Assembly (NCBI GenBank): GCA_025766275.1
Contig: JAFKAC010000093.1
Location: 1-64,000 of the forward strand
Direction: 5' to 3'
DNA length: 64,000 nucleotides
From: Lactarius indigo
Taxonomy: Eukaryota; Basidiomycota; Agaricomycetes; Russulales; Russulaceae
Below, piece by piece: positions 47,954-61,200 of this stretch. Position 1 is the stretch's first letter. Each line of letters begins with the position of its first letter. The notes beneath the pieces are model-generated. The model was not told where the DNA came from, did no database searches, and saw nothing but the letters and a program-made list of their open reading frames with translations. The position numbers and the translations under genes were made by a program.

Positions 47954-49760
47954 TCACGAGGTAATATGATTGCATCTAAGTCTCGCGCACACAACTGTAA
48001 AATGAGGCGAGCAATAACGAATGATTTGGTCAGAAAAAAAAGAAAGCCCAGCTTTCGGTCTTGTATTCGCTGCGGATGCCAGGGTCCCGTCCACCAGCAG
48101 CAGAGAGCGCGCCATGTCGATCGGGTTGTATCCAGGTGGCAGATCGAACAGGTCCCCGTCACCGGAGGCCAAGCCCGACCTCGACGGAACGACTCTGATG
48201 CTCGCACTCCTGGCGCTCAACACACCAGACCTGTGCGTCTGACGGGCTCCAGGGCCCCGGGCCGGAGCCGGTAAGGGGAATGGACCGTGCGTGTTTGATA
48301 ATTTGGTGGCAGCTCAACGGATGTTAGTTTGTTGCGACTCAGGGAAGGAGATTATCGTGATGGAGGTGGGTGAGGTGGTGTCGAAGAGTCAGGTTCAGGG
48401 TCGGGCGACGCGGGACTGGAATGGCTCAGCATGACGAGCAATAGGGGAACCGGCGGCTTTGTTAATAATGGGGTCAGAGGAACGGGAAGCGAACACGAGT
48501 GTATACCCAAGGTTAGTGACGCAGGAGTACAACGTGAAGGGACAGAGACCTGGCTTATAGGGGAGGGTCGGCCGTATGGGGAAGTGTGCGCAGAGGCAGG
48601 AAGCGGTGAGAGCGGTGGTGTTTTGTCCTGAGATGAATCTGCGTGACGACGTCGAAGGTAGCCCACGGGTATAGGATTGCCCTTGAGAAGACGGTAAACG
48701 TGGCAACTCGCGGGTCCTTCAATTCGGTTGCTTGGACGAAGAAAGCGCATGAGACGCAGGCGACAACGATGATCCTGAATGCGTTGCGTATATCCCGGAC
48801 GTACACGCCGAGTGTTGCACCGCCATGTGATTATCGGTATGGGATGACAATCGGCTCGTCATTCGGGACGATCCCTCGCTTGCTGAGCCATCGACGATCT
48901 CCGCACATCGTGAATGACCATCATCTTCAGCGCGAGTTGGGATGCTTGACCTCCATTGATTGATCTCCAGAGTGGCCTCTGAAATGTGTAGGAGGGCTGC
49001 TGCGTCGGGGGTCCTAGTTGAGAGGGAGCTGGAAGAGGGGGGTCCATTGAAGATATTACCCCCAGGGACAAGACGAAAGGATTCCCATCCACCAGGCAAG
49101 CATCCGATGGCCAATGCACGTCACATTCGTCCACTCCTCACTTTTGTGGCCAGTAGCATGGCTATCACCAGCAAAAAATCTAACGAACTGAGGGGAATGC
49201 GCATATGCAGGGGCTTGCTGAAGCCCAGCCGACAAAGAGGATCCAAGATGTGGGGGTAGTCGTTGTATGACCAGTTCCAACCATGGCAACATGGCCCTGA
49301 CTTCCTCTGGCGTGTACTAGAGAGAGAGCGATGTGAAGATGGATGGACGTGTACAGTATCCTCCGACCACGTACAGCATGATGTGCCCCAGCGCACTTCT
49401 GTCTCGAGCTATGCCGATGGTGGCAGATATAAAATTTGCGATAGCTAGCCAGAGGATGGTGCAAGGTTATCGAATCGGTCGTATTGCAATAGAACAGAGG
49501 ACTCGCCTTGAGAGAAATATATAGTAATAGTCCAGGGATTCATCCGTGGGCTTCCAATGGCCCGTGCCAAATACGACCTCGATGCCAGTATCTTGTTTTA
49601 CGGGACGATGATTTCTGAAATTTTGCTAGCCAGCGAACGCGAGTGACGTTGACGCGGATCAGACCTGCAAACTTTAGTGATATTGTCGTTGAAACCGATA
49701 ACATAAAGGGGGCTTTCGGAGGAACGATCGTGAACGACGAAATCGATGAAGAATCATTGA
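47954..49760 (-). pseudogene. Decayed R-family gene, copy R5
   Basis: This copy shows the ancestral start best: DRSSESPLYVIGFNDNITKV followed in frame by CRSDP. It keeps a hydrophobic segment (SLDFLLVIAMLLAT, about 49175) and the tail SARSASIRVVPSRSGLASGD, DLPPGYNPID. Frame breaks occur around 49640 and 49500. It was separated from H3 by the MULE insertion. Confidence 0.45.
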
Positions 49761-49804
49761 AGGATTAATCGAGGACTGCGAGGAGGTAAAAGTGAAGGAG
49801 GTCC

Positions 49805-49813
49805 GAAACTGTG
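49805..49813. repeat. Left copy of 9-bp target-site duplication
   Basis: gaaactgtg directly abuts the terminal inverted repeat; the second copy is at 55639-55647. The same 9 bp occur once, uninterrupted, at 27322-27330 in the paralogous unit. Confidence 0.9.
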
Positions 49814-51136
49814 AGTGGCCGTTTTTCCGCAGGGAATCACGCCCCCAAATAGGAAGGTGCCAAGTAAGTCACGTTTTTCTGGACATCAAAAAACGGGCTT
49901 CCCCGAACAACATTCGAGCTCCATTCAAAAAATGCATTTCCTTATTTGTACACACAAATGTCGTATGTTTTTTCATATGTTCTTTTAACTTAACAAGAAA
50001 AACAAATATATTTTTATTATCTAATAAAATTACATCTAATCTTTGTATCTAAGTAGTACTGTAGCGGGCAAAAACGGGGGGCGGGCGCGGTGAACGCAGG
50101 CACAAGGAGACCCCTCGTGTCCCCGCACGCCCCCTTCCTGCGCGAACAGGGAAGAGGAGGGGCCGGGGGTGAAGCGGAGAGGCGTGCTCCCTCCGCGCGT
50201 ACAGGGGCGCGTGCGCCCCCCCCTTCCGCGCGAATGGGAAAGGGAGGGGGCTGGGGCGCGGTGCTCTTGTGCGCCTCCCTTTCGCGCGAATGCGAAAGGG
50301 GGTGCGGTGCTCCTGCGTGCCCCCTCCGCGCGTACAGGGTGGTGCCGGGGGCGGCGTGCCCTTGCGCGTCCCCTCCGCGCCACAGGGGGGCACGGCCAAG
50401 GGAGAGGGGGGCGGTGTCGAGGGTGGCCCGCCCTCGTGCGCCTCCCTTCCACGCGGATGGGGAAGGGGTAGGGGGTGCGCCGTGCGCCGTGCCCTTGCGT
50501 GTCCCCTCCGCACCACAGGGGGGCGTGGCCAAGGGAGAGGGGGGTGGTGTCGAGGGTGGCCCGCCCTCGTTCGCCTCCCTTCCGCACAAATGGGGAAGGG
50601 AGGGCTGGGGGCGACCGAGGAGGTGGGGCGGCGGCGTGCTCGTGCGCTCCCCTTCCACGCAACAGGGACGGCGGTGGGGATGTGGGAGAAAGAAGGGGAG
50701 GGGGGCGGCATACCCTCGTGCGCCCCCCTTCTTTCTGTGCGCGAAGGCGGTCAGCGAGAGAAAAGATAGGTGATGACTCACCCTCGTGCGCCCCCGTTCT
50801 GTGCTCGAACGGGGGTGGCGGCCAACGCGGGGGAAGAGGAGGAGGAAGGGGTGAGGCGACTCACCTGATCGTGCTTCTTTCTGCGCGTGAACGGGGCGGC
50901 GCGCGACGCGGCGGAAGGGGAGGCGGCGTCGGCCTGTCCTCTGTGCGTCCTCCTTTCGACGCCGAAGGAGTAGGCGACGACGGGAGGAGGGAGGGGAAGA
51001 GGAGAGGGAGGAGGAGGAGAGGGGAGAGGGAGGAGGGGATGCCCTACGCTCTTTTGCGCACCCAATTCTGTACGAATTGGGTGGCAGGGTGGGGGCAGGG
51101 GAGAGGGGAGGAAGTGGGGGGGGAAAGTGAAACGGG
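49814..51136 (+). repeat. MULE left terminal inverted repeat
   Basis: The outer 230 bp are AT-rich and the inner 1.1 kb are extremely GC-rich. It contains two units of a 133-bp minisatellite (about 50420 and 50553). All six frames are long and open because stop codons are rare, which is not evidence of genes. Confidence 0.88.
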
Positions 51137-51457
51137 CCTCTGCGGCGGAACCGAAACGGGTGGCGCAGGCACAATATTTCCTTAATTGACGAAGCCGGCG
51201 CGTGGCATCAGCATACAAGTGGTTATTTTCTTTAGTAATATTTAATATAAGTTATGCATAAGGAAACTGCCAACTCACTAAGTCAAAAACAAGTTACATT
51301 CCAGTTGAGCTGCACAGGCAACTTCAGCCCTAGTACCTCTACATTCCACTAAACCCAAGTGTGCTTTCAATATAAACAATTTATTATATATCTTGTGTGG
51401 TCAGTATTGATGAGGGAGCAGCCAATCCTCATTTCCCGATTTTTCGAACTTATCTTC

Positions 51458-53752
51458 ATGACAACCCTCCCACCTTTTCGCTTGTCAAATACCTTAGCGG
51501 GACCTGCCATACCAGCCACTCGGCCCACCAGTCAGGTGATGCTGGACACCTTTGGGAATGGTAATTCCCGTGCACGGGGAAGCTTGTGGTATGACCAGGA
51601 ATCCGGCCAATATGATCTATCTTGGGGATCCCTAGCTGAGTTTGACACATGGAGACAGGAAGTGGAGCGGGCAGACTCAGTTGAAATTCGACTTGCCAAG
51701 ACGGAACCTAAAGGCTTGAATTACTCCTGGAAACGAGTTTACCGGTGCACACGTCAAGGCACTGGTGGGGTCAAACCTTACGAGAAAAAACATCCAAATC
51801 GGATCCGCAAGATCGGCTCTAAGCGAACTGGATGCACTTGCAGAGTAGATCTCAAGGCCTACCCTGGGACAAATGTCCTTTTGGGGCGTTACCAGAAGGA
51901 TCATGACCATCCAATTAACACTGAAAATCTGATCTACACTCGAGTTTCCCAAGCAGCCAGAGAAAAAGCAAAGGAGTCTTTGAAGCAAGGGACCAAACGC
52001 TCGGAAGTTGTATGTAATCACCGCTTTTTTGATGACATCGGCTAATTTGCCTCTTAGCTCCAGTCTATTCGTGATTCCGCTTCTGATCATGATCGTGATC
52101 ATTACATACACATGGATGACATAAACCGGATTGCTAGAGAAGTTGAACAAGAAGAAATCCAATTGCATGCAAAAGACGAGATCTCTATGAAACTTTGGCT
52201 GGATACCCATAGAGAAGAGGGAGCAAACACCTTCTGCAAAGATAAGCTAGATCTGCCTCCTCCAGGATCAGATTTGGCTGGGGATCTGTTCATCCTGGCC
52301 CTCCAAACTAGGTTTCAGTCTGACGCTTTCCGGCGGCTCGGCAACGGCATTCTTGGCATTGATGCCACCCACAACATGACATGTTATTCAGGGGTGATGC
52401 TAACTACAGTTATGGCAAGGGACCAGTGGGGGCATGGTAAGCGAATGATCGCATTTTCGCTAATTTGACTAATTTCCGATCTGACAGGAGTTCCAGTTGC
52501 CTGGATGCTGTCATCCAATACACAGGCAGCAACAATAACTTATTTCCTGAAATTAATTCAGTCATGGAACCCTGAAGTCCGGCCCAATTACTTCATGACA
52601 GATTGTGATCAGGCCCAGATCTCGGCTCTACAAACAGTATTCCCTCAAACTCAGGTCCTTCTATGCCGGTGGCATGTGCTCCATGCAGTCCAATCACATT
52701 TCCGGACCAATCAATTTCCAAAGTTATGGGACCTGATTAAGAAATTGGTCCGGACTTCTGATCTGGTCGAGTTTGGGACGATCTGGGAAGAGATCTTAAG
52801 CGATCCAGACTACCCTAAAACATTCACTGATTATTTTCAACTACAATGGATCCCCATGGTCCATTTGTGGTCTGGATTCACCAGAAAATCCAGGGTTATA
52901 TTTGAGGAAGGGGATACAAACATGCTTCTTGAATCGTGAGTTATCTTTGTTATCTGCTGAAAAAGCGGAATTGAGTTTACATCTAGATATCATCACTCAT
53001 TGAAGTCTTACTGGCTTGATGGAAAGCGCAATCGGCAGATCGATCATTTGATTTTCACGCTTACCCGAAGGATGTTGCCAAGGTACTATGAACATCGGCA
53101 TCAGCGCCAGCAAATTGGCTTTGAGGGCAAGAATCTCGCCGAGATACATGAAGCCACAATTTTAGCGAAATCTAAATCCATTTCTGGAAGTTCCATAACA
53201 CCGCTTGGCGACAGCAAGTTCCATGTGTCGTCTCAATCAAATCCTGGCTGTCATTATGTCATCGATATCCGAGCGGCAACATGCAATTGCCTTGACTTCC
53301 CGAGGATCCGGCACTGCAAGCACATTGCTGCAGTGCAGGGCCAGAACTCCCCCACTGCACAGACAGAAAATACATACACCCAGATCACGCCCAATAGGAT
53401 CTCATCTAAGAGTCCCTCACCTAGCCCTGGGGATGGAGCATCAAAATCGCGATCTGGAGCTCTTCCCAAAAAGGACCAGCTATCCCCAGGCAGGAACCTC
53501 TGGAAGGAAACATCGGAAAAAATGGGTGGCCGAATCTCACCTAAGCGTCGGCAACCGCGTGCCGCTCCGATCTCGCCTAATTCAACGAACCAACACATCG
53601 GTCCAAGTGGCAAAAGAAAATTAGTAATATATACTGATCCCTACAGTGGAGGGGAGCGATCCGGCAAACGGGCCAAGCTGGATGCAACTTCTGCAGAGGC
53701 AAATACTCTCGCACGCTCCAAGCCTCCTTCACAGAGCCCAATCACCCAATAG
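51458..53752 (+). CDS. MULE transposase
   Basis: Exons 51458-52009, 52058-52436, 52488-52935 and 52987-53752 give 714 residues with no stop. An N-terminal CCHH zinc motif (GCTCRVD, then DHDHPI) resembles the WRKY/GCM1-type DNA-binding domain of MULEs. The DDE core has GIDATHNMT, then MTDCDQAQ and, across the third intron, the E in LLESYHHSLK. A SWIM zinc finger follows (CNCLDFPRIRHCKHIA), then a Ser/Pro- and Lys-rich tail of about 130 residues. An in-frame ATG at 51410 is an alternative start. The protein should bind the terminal repeats and catalyse cut-and-paste transposition. Confidence 0.92.
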
Positions 53753-53910
53753 ACTATTTTTTTGAATTTCGCTCTGTCATACATTAGTCGTCGCCAATTG
53801 TACACTAGCACATTTCCAAATGTCAAACAAATTTTGAGTTCTCGACTAAATTCTGTACCTGTCCTATATTCCGTTCCCGTTCCACACTCTGGCGCGCCCC
53901 CCCTTCTGTG

Positions 53911-55638
53911 TATCTTCCCGTTTCACTTTCCCCCCCCACTTCCTCCCCTCTCCCCTGCCCCCACCCTGCCACCCAATTCGTACAGAATTGGGTGCGCAAA
54001 AGAGCGTAGGGCGTCCCCTCCTCCCTCTCCCCTCTCCTCCTCCTCCCTCTCCTCTTCCCCTCCCTCCTCCCGTCGTCGCCTACTCCTTCGGCGTCGAAAG
54101 GAGGACGCACAGAGGACAGGCCGACGCCGCCTCCCCTTCTGCCGCGTCGCGCGCCACCCCGTTCACGCGCAGAAAGAAGCGCGATCAGGTGAGTCGCCTC
54201 ACCCCTTCCTCCTCCTCTTCCCCCGCGTTGGCCGCCGCCCCCGTTCGAGCACAGAACGGGGGCGCACGAGGGTGAGTCATCACCTATCTTTTCTCTCGCT
54301 GACCGCCTTCGCGCACAGAAAGAAGGGGGGCACACGAGGGTATGCCGCCCCCCTCCCCTTCTTTCTCCCACATCCCCACCGCCATCCCTGTTGCGTGGAA
54401 GGGGAGCGCATGAGCACGCCGCCGCCCCACCTCCTCGGTCGCCCCCAGCCCTCCCTTCCCCATTTGTGCGGAAGGGAGGCGAACGAGGGCGGGCCACCCT
54501 CGACACTGCCCCCCTCTCCCTTGGCCACGCCCCCCTGTGGCGCGGAGGGGACACGCAAGGGCACGGCGCACGGCGCACCCCCTACCCCTTCCCCATCCGC
54601 GTGGAAGGGAGGCGCACGAGGGCGGGCCACCCTCGACACTGCCCCCCTCTCCCTTGGCCGCGCCCCCCTGTGGCGCAGAGGGGACGCGCAAGGGCACGGC
54701 GCACGGCGCACCCCCTACCCCTTCCCCATCCGCGCAGAAGGGAGGCGCACGAGGGCGGGCCACCCTCGACACCGCCCCCCTCTCCCTTGGCCGCGCCCCC
54801 CTGTGGCGCGGAGGGGACGCGCAAGGGCACGGCGCACGGCGCACCCCCTACCCCTTCCCCATTCGTGCGGAAGGGAGGCGCACGAGGGCGGGTCACCCTC
54901 GACACCGCCCCCCTCTCCCTTGGCCGTGCCCCCCTGTGGCACGGAGGGGACACGCAAGGGCACGGTGCACGGCGCACCCCCTACCCCTTCCCCATCTGCG
55001 CGGAAGGGAGGCGCACGAGGGCGGGCCACCCTCGACACCGCCCCCCTCTCCCTTGGCCGCGCCCCCCTGTGGCGCGGAGGGGACGCGCAAGGGCACGCCG
55101 CCCCCGGCACCACCCTGTACGCGCAGAGGGGGCACGCAGGAGCACCGCACCCCCTTTCGCATTCGCGCAAAAGGGAGGCGCACAAGAGCACCGCGCCCCA
55201 GCCCCCTCCCTTTCCCATTCGCGCGGAAGGGGGGGGTGCACGCGCCCCTGTACGCGCGGAGGGAGCACGCCTCTCCGCTTCACCCCCGGCCCCTCCTCTT
55301 CCCTGTTCGCGCAGGAAGGGGGCGTGCGGGGACACGAGGGGTCTCCTTGTGCCTGCGTTCACCGCGCCCACCCCCCGTTTTCGCCCGCTACAGTACTACT
55401 TAGATACAAAGATTAGATGTAATTTTATTAGATAATAAAAATATATTTGTTTTTCTTGTTAAGTTAAAAGAACATATGAAAAAACATACGACATTTGTGT
55501 GTACAAATAAGGAAATGCATTTTTTGAATGGAGCTCGAATGTTGTTCGGGGAAGCCCGTTTTTTGATGTCCAGAAAAACGTGACTTACTTGGCACCTTCC
55601 TATTTGGGGGCGTGATTCCCTGCGGAAAAACGGCCACT
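53911..55638 (-). repeat. MULE right terminal inverted repeat
   Basis: Inverted copy of 49814-51136. It is about 405 bp longer, which fits three extra 133-bp minisatellite units. Confidence 0.88.
54481..55150. repeat. 133-bp GC-rich minisatellite in the right MULE arm
   Basis: The word ccaccctcgacac (one variant) recurs at 54494, 54627, 54760, 54893 and 55026, exactly 133 bp apart. The left arm has two units with the same spacing. Confidence 0.9.
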
Positions 55639-55654
55639 GAAACTGTGACTGTGA

Positions 55655-56705
55655 CTTTTCTCATTACAGTAGTCACGCGCACGTCGTCCGCACTGTACCT
55701 GTCGAATGACTTTTTTCTTTGTTTCCCGTTGTCACCCTGCGCCTACTACAACGCTCTTCAAGCTTCAAGCTTCACGCCTTATGTACTTACCCTTAAGGGG
55801 AAGTCCCCACAATCTGGATCATTGATAACCTTAACCCTCTCCAGAAATTCCCGCTCACGGACTGGCCACAGTCTACTTCTTGTCTTGCCTCGTTCGAATT
55901 GAACGAAGTTTTATTGGCACTCGAGGCATGTGGCAATTCCCTCGAGCGACGTTTTCTTAATTGTCTTTGTTTAGCAGGACGACAACACTTTCTTATTCAT
56001 GCCGGGCTTCGAGAACGTACCTTTGCAACCCAGTTCACTCCTCGCAGAGCTGATTGGCACCGACCTACGGGGGTTTTCCAGTTCCAACCCCACGCGCGCC
56101 TGGCAGCATCAACCTTGGAGTAGGCAATTATCCTCCCGGCGTGTATGGCTCTTCCGCGTTCGACGACGCGCTGCGCAGTCTTGGCGAAGGCCCACTCACG
56201 TTCATGTCCAACCTTACAGCGGATCAGCTGCCAGCTGCCATCAGTATGCTCTCGCCACGGGAGAACGACGACCCACTATCTTCCGGCTCAACAGCAACCG
56301 ACGCTCTGCAGACATTCAACTTTGACGAGTACCTGCAAGACTTTGGTGGTTCCGCACCACCACTGCCACCTGCCGCAGGCGAGTTCGCGCCCCCTGGCGC
56401 GTACAGCGTGACGATACCCTGACTGTCTCGCATACAGCCCCGTGGAGGTCCCGTCCTCGGAGAGCCTCTCGAGCTCAAGCTCAATGCCGTCGTTCTATCC
56501 CCCAACCCCATCGCCTGTCTCGGTGGTAGAGCCACCACCGCTGCCGGCGCAGGCTCAGCATCAGCCGAGGGTGCCTCCCCGTGGCGTGGCGACCGCGGCT
56601 GGTCGCCGGGTCGGAAGTAGCTGGAATGTCCCGTTGGCGGTGTCGCGGCTCGCGTCCGAATCCCCGATCCCCAGCTGCGCCTCTTCGCCCAAGCAGTCGT
56701 GTGAT
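55655..56705 (+). pseudogene. H3: fragment of the HMG-like gene
   Basis: The promoter-like start (acctgtcgaatgactttttt at about 55700) and the MPGFENVPLQPSSLLAELIG exon (55999) are recognisable, but the HMG-box half is deleted: sequence jumps from about 55830 to the end of exon 1. Frameshifts at about 56075 and 56420 split FNFDEYLQDFGG from both ends. The tail AGRRVGSSWNVPLAVSRLAS lies in a third frame. Confidence 0.6.
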
Positions 56706-58282
56706 AGCGCATTCTGCCTCTCCGCCATCATCGTCATCATCAATCTCTAATGAGCGCATCCGCCCGTCATCTCACATGTCATGTATATATATTTCGTTGC
56801 ATCAATCTCATATCCTACCAATGCCAATCTGCTTTAGTCATCATCTCGCTCTCATATACTTTCCCCTGGCCGCTTTTTCCCCTTACATCCCCTTCCCCTA
56901 CGCGCATCCAGTATATCTTCCTTCCTTAGATCTGCACTGTTATTGGTCCTCGCTGGTGGCGCGGCGAAGCCTATTGGGCCTGTCTTTCTTGGCTGCTCGC
57001 TCACACGGGGCTCTCGCTTTCCACTTGTACACTCATAGTACCATCCCACCCTCCGAGATGACCTACCTCACGCCTACTTTTGTTTGTCTCCCCATTGTGT
57101 CCACACGTCCCACCATAGCTCATCTTGTCCTTGCGGCGAACATTTGAAGCATCGCCGTCGTTCCACTAACCCTGTTTACACGGACCCGACAAACAACACC
57201 CCCTCCTCCACAAACCGCCTAATCTCTTTCTCGTACTGCCCAATCTGACGTCCTTCCCGTATCGTCCTTCATTTCTTGAACCGTTTTTCGGATTTTTGCT
57301 GTCTTTTTTCAATTTTTTTTTTTTTGCACACGCAGCCAATCGAACCGATCTATGATTGGTAAACACAACAGAATGAAAAAATGTGTTTATTTTTTATCTC
57401 TCACATTTTATTTCTGTTTTATCTTCGCATCCCGTTTATTGTATGCGCAAGGACAAAGGGGGCAGGATCTGAAAATTGCGTTTCGTGTGCGGGTAAGTAT
57501 GGCCCCAACTAAGCATCCAGTAATTGTGACAAGCCGTGTAACAAAGACTCGTACAATACTTGAACTCGTATGAGATATTTGGGCGAGTCATGGGAAGGGT
57601 TCCGGTTTCGCCTGTCTGCCCACCTTTGTTGTTCTCCTTTTCTTCTCTAACTGTATTGCCGCCTTGCCGCCTTTGTCGTGAGACTCGTTACCCCGGAGTA
57701 CAGTTTGTTGATCGTCCCCTTCAAGTCTCTAGAAAAAATTACTGGAGCTGGCTTCCTGAAAGTTCTGCCCGGGTTCTCAGGTATCAGAGCCAGAGCCAGC
57801 GTGGTTATGAGCCACCTATGACTGTGAGAGCAGCGGACGCTTCAACAGTGAGTGAGCGAGTGTGCATGAGGTACTGTACTGTAATATCATATAGCAGTTA
57901 TCGAGATATGGCGCAGTGCGCGATCGTCGAATATATGAAGCACGCTATTGAGTGTAGACTGTGTAGAGCGTTTGTGCTCCTGTCTCCACGATATTATTCT
58001 TTTTTTTTTGAACCACGTATGTATAACTTTATTTATTTATTTATTTTCGCATTTCACACTGTAACGCATAAGGTCACAGTAACGCACACACGTCGCTGCC
58101 ATCATGGATCATGGACGCTCCCACAACGCCCCTCAACACCTACGCAATTTGATCTTCATTATCACAGAAAGGGACCTTGGCTCACAAGTCGACTCAATGA
58201 CCCAACGGCAAAGCCTACGATGGATATCATAATTTTAGAAATTCACAGGTGAGTCTAGTAGGGGCTTAGAAATCATAGGGGC
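56706..58282. other. Intergenic region between H3 and NLR-5
   Basis: 56.7-57.4 kb is a shortened version of the H trailer. 57560-58250 holds a 230-codon open frame with low complexity and no relative in other units; I do not call it a gene. Part of it (57744-57800) is the dispersed repeat also seen at 14.4 and 41.1 kb. The paralogues NLR-1 and NLR-4 have no equivalent sequence downstream. Confidence 0.45.
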
Positions 58283-61200
58283 TTAGAAAATCACGATCCT
58301 GCTGTACAACGGTAAGTGAGGTAGCCTTGGAAGTAGCTGACTTTCTCTTACCAGGGCTTCCGTTAAAGGAACGAGGCTATCGGTGCTTGCGGGACAATGC
58401 TCATAGTGAAATTGGAAATCCTCCGACCCTGACTGAGATGGGGTCGGGCTCTCCGCAAGCGTAGCGCTGGCCAAGGCGTTGGCTTTACCTCCATGGTGGA
58501 GTAACAAAGATGCGATCTCAGTCCTCCCGTGATATGACGCCAAATCTAACGGGGTTGCGTGGTTTTTGTCTTGCGCATTTACGTCCGCGCCGTGCCCAAG
58601 GAATATTCGTATGACGCCAACGGCTCGGGAGTAATATGGGCATTGCGACACTAGGTGTAGTGGGGTCTGTCCCTTGGCGTCTTTTGCGCTGATATTTGCA
58701 CCGGCATTGAGCAGTACCTGTACCATTTCGACCCTCCCAAAGTAGGATGCCAGATGCAACGGGGTTTGGCTGTCGTCATCTAGCACGTTGACATCCGCGC
58801 CGCGCTCCAGTAGTAGCTGTGCAACCGGAACGTCATTGTCGGAATAGCCTTCGGCCACTACATGCAATGGGGTCCGGCCCTGGTTGCCCTTCGGGTTGGC
58901 GGCTGCGCCACCGTCAAGCAGCACTTGCGCAATTTCGACTTTTCCGAAGAAGGATGCCAGATGTAATGGCGTTCTGTTGCCCTCGCTTCGCGCGTTGGCA
59001 TCCGCGCCGCGCTCTAGCAATAGTTGTACAACGTGGATACCATCGTCCTTGGAGTAGAGATATGTCCCCCTGACCACCGAGTGCAACGGGGTCCTACCCA
59101 GGGTGTTCTTTGAGTTGGCGGCTGCACCATGGTCGAGCAGCACCCGTACGATCGCAACCTTCCCATAGTATGACGCGACGTGTAGAGGTGTTACATCGTC
59201 CTCGTCTTGTGCGTTAACATCCACGCCGCGCTCCAGTAGTAGTTGTGCAATGCGGATGCGGTCTTTCTCGAAGCTAGTATGGTCGCCAACGACCACTAGG
59301 TGCAATGGGGTCCGGCCAAACACGTCACTCGAGTTGGCAATTGCGCCATGGTCGAGCAACACCCGTGCGATATCGAACCTCCCGTACAAGGACGCCCAAT
59401 GCAGCGGAGTCGGGTGGTTCCTATTTTGTACGTACACGCCTACGCCACCTCTAGTTAAATGCTGTGTAATACGAAGACTGTTGCAATGGACATTCACCTT
59501 CTGGCTCTCGGTATAATGAGGTTCCGACCTCATTGATCCCTGCGTTGACGTTTGCGCCATGGTCGAGCAGTGCCTGTGCAATCTGAACTGGGCCAAACTT
59601 GGACCGCGACGGTCCCATGATATGTTTCTCGACCTGTGCATTGATGTCCACGCCGCGCTCGGGTAATAGTTGTGCAACGCCGACATCACGTTCCCGGGAG
59701 CCGTATTGGTCACGTGAAACTTGGCGCGTTGAGGTTTCGCCTATTTTTGCATTAAGCTCAATAAATTCCACGTAAACTTGTAAATCCCGTACCTATTTCC
59801 AGGAGCAATGAGGTTTCGTTGTCCTTGTATTGTCTGTTCACCTCCGCGCCATGCTCCAACCATAACCTCTTGCGCTCGATAATATCGCCAGGATCGCTTT
59901 TGTCGTAAATTTCGGGTTCCGACAGTATGTGCAACGGCGTCTTGTTGTTGTTGTCCACCACATTGACATTTGCACCATGCTCAAGAAGAATTCGCGCGAG
60001 GTCGAACCAATGCCGTCCTATTGCCAGAAGTAACGGCGTCTGGTTGCTCTTGTCTCGTTTGTTCACCGTCGCGCCATGCTCCAGCAAAAGCCGAATAAGA
60101 TCGCGAGCCTCGCCTTCGTCATGAATATAGCTTTCTGACAATAGGTGCAATGGTGTCTTGCCGTCGTTGTTCTCCACGCTGGTATCTACGCCATGCTCAA
60201 GAAGGATCCGTGCGACCTTGAACCAATTCCGCCCCATTGCCCAAAGTAACAGCGTCTGAGTTCTCTTCTCTTGTTTGTTTGCCGCCGCGCCATGCTCCAG
60301 TAAAAGCCGAATAAAATCGCGAGCCTCGCCTTCGTCGTGAATTTGGCTTTCTGACAATAGGTGCAATGGTGTCTTGCCGTTGTTGTTCTCCACACTGGCA
60401 TCTGCACCATGCTCAAGAAGGATCCGCGCGACCTTGAGCTGATCCATCCCCATTGCCAGATGTAACGGCGTCTGGTTGCTCTTGTCTCGTTTGTTCACCG
60501 TCGCGCCATGCTCCAGCAAAAGCCGAATAAGATCGCGAGCCTCGCCTTCGTCATGAATATAGCTTTCTGACAATAGGTGCAATGGTGTCTTGCCGTCGTT
60601 GTTCTCCACGCTGGTATCTACGCCATGCTCAAGAAGGATCCGCGCGACCTTGAACCAATTCCGCCCCATTGCCCAAAGTAACAGCGTCTGAGTTCTCTTC
60701 TCTTGTTTGTTTGCCGCCGCGCCATGCTCCAGTAAAAGCCGAATAAGATCGCGAGCCTCGCCTTCGTCGTGAATTTGGCTTTCTGACAATAGGTGCAATG
60801 GTGTCTCGCCGTTGTTGTTCTCCACACTGGCATCTGCACCATGCTCAAGAAGAATCCGCGCGACCTTGAGCTGATCTATCCCCATTGCCAGATGTAACGG
60901 CGTCTGGTTGCTCTTGTCTCGTTTGTTCACCGTCGCGCCATGCTCCAGCAAAAGCCGAATAAGATCGCGAGCCTCGCCTTCGTCATGAATATAGCTTTCT
61001 GACAATAGGTGCAATGGTGTCTCGCCGTTGTTGTTCTCCACACTGGCATCTGCACCATGCTCAAGAAGAATCCGCGCGACCTTGAGCTGATCCATCCCCA
61101 TTGCCAGATGTAACGGCGTCTGGTTGCTCTTGTCTCGTTTGTTCACCGTCGCGCCATGCTCCAGCAAAAGCCGAATAAGATCGCGAGCCTCGTCCTCGTC

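Larger units (their letters stand above)
49814..55638. mobile_element. Mutator-like (MULE) DNA transposon, 5.8 kb
   Basis: Both ends start agtggccgtttttccgcag. Long inverted arms (about 1.32 kb left, 1.73 kb right) surround a four-exon MULE transposase. The 9-bp flanking duplication and the intact transposase frame indicate a fairly recent insertion, possibly still autonomous. It sits between R5 and H3, in DNA that is continuous at 27.3 kb. Confidence 0.93.

Noticed and set aside
53762..55435. 557-codon open frame and several overlapping ones of 130-340 codons on both strands
   Set aside because: They lie in the GC-rich inverted arm of the MULE where stops are rare in all six frames; the translations are 133-bp repeat products and are mirrored at 50.0-51.2 kb.
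57560..58252. 230-codon plus-strand frame
   Set aside because: No recognisable domain, low-complexity start and no counterpart in sister units; overlaps a dispersed repeat.
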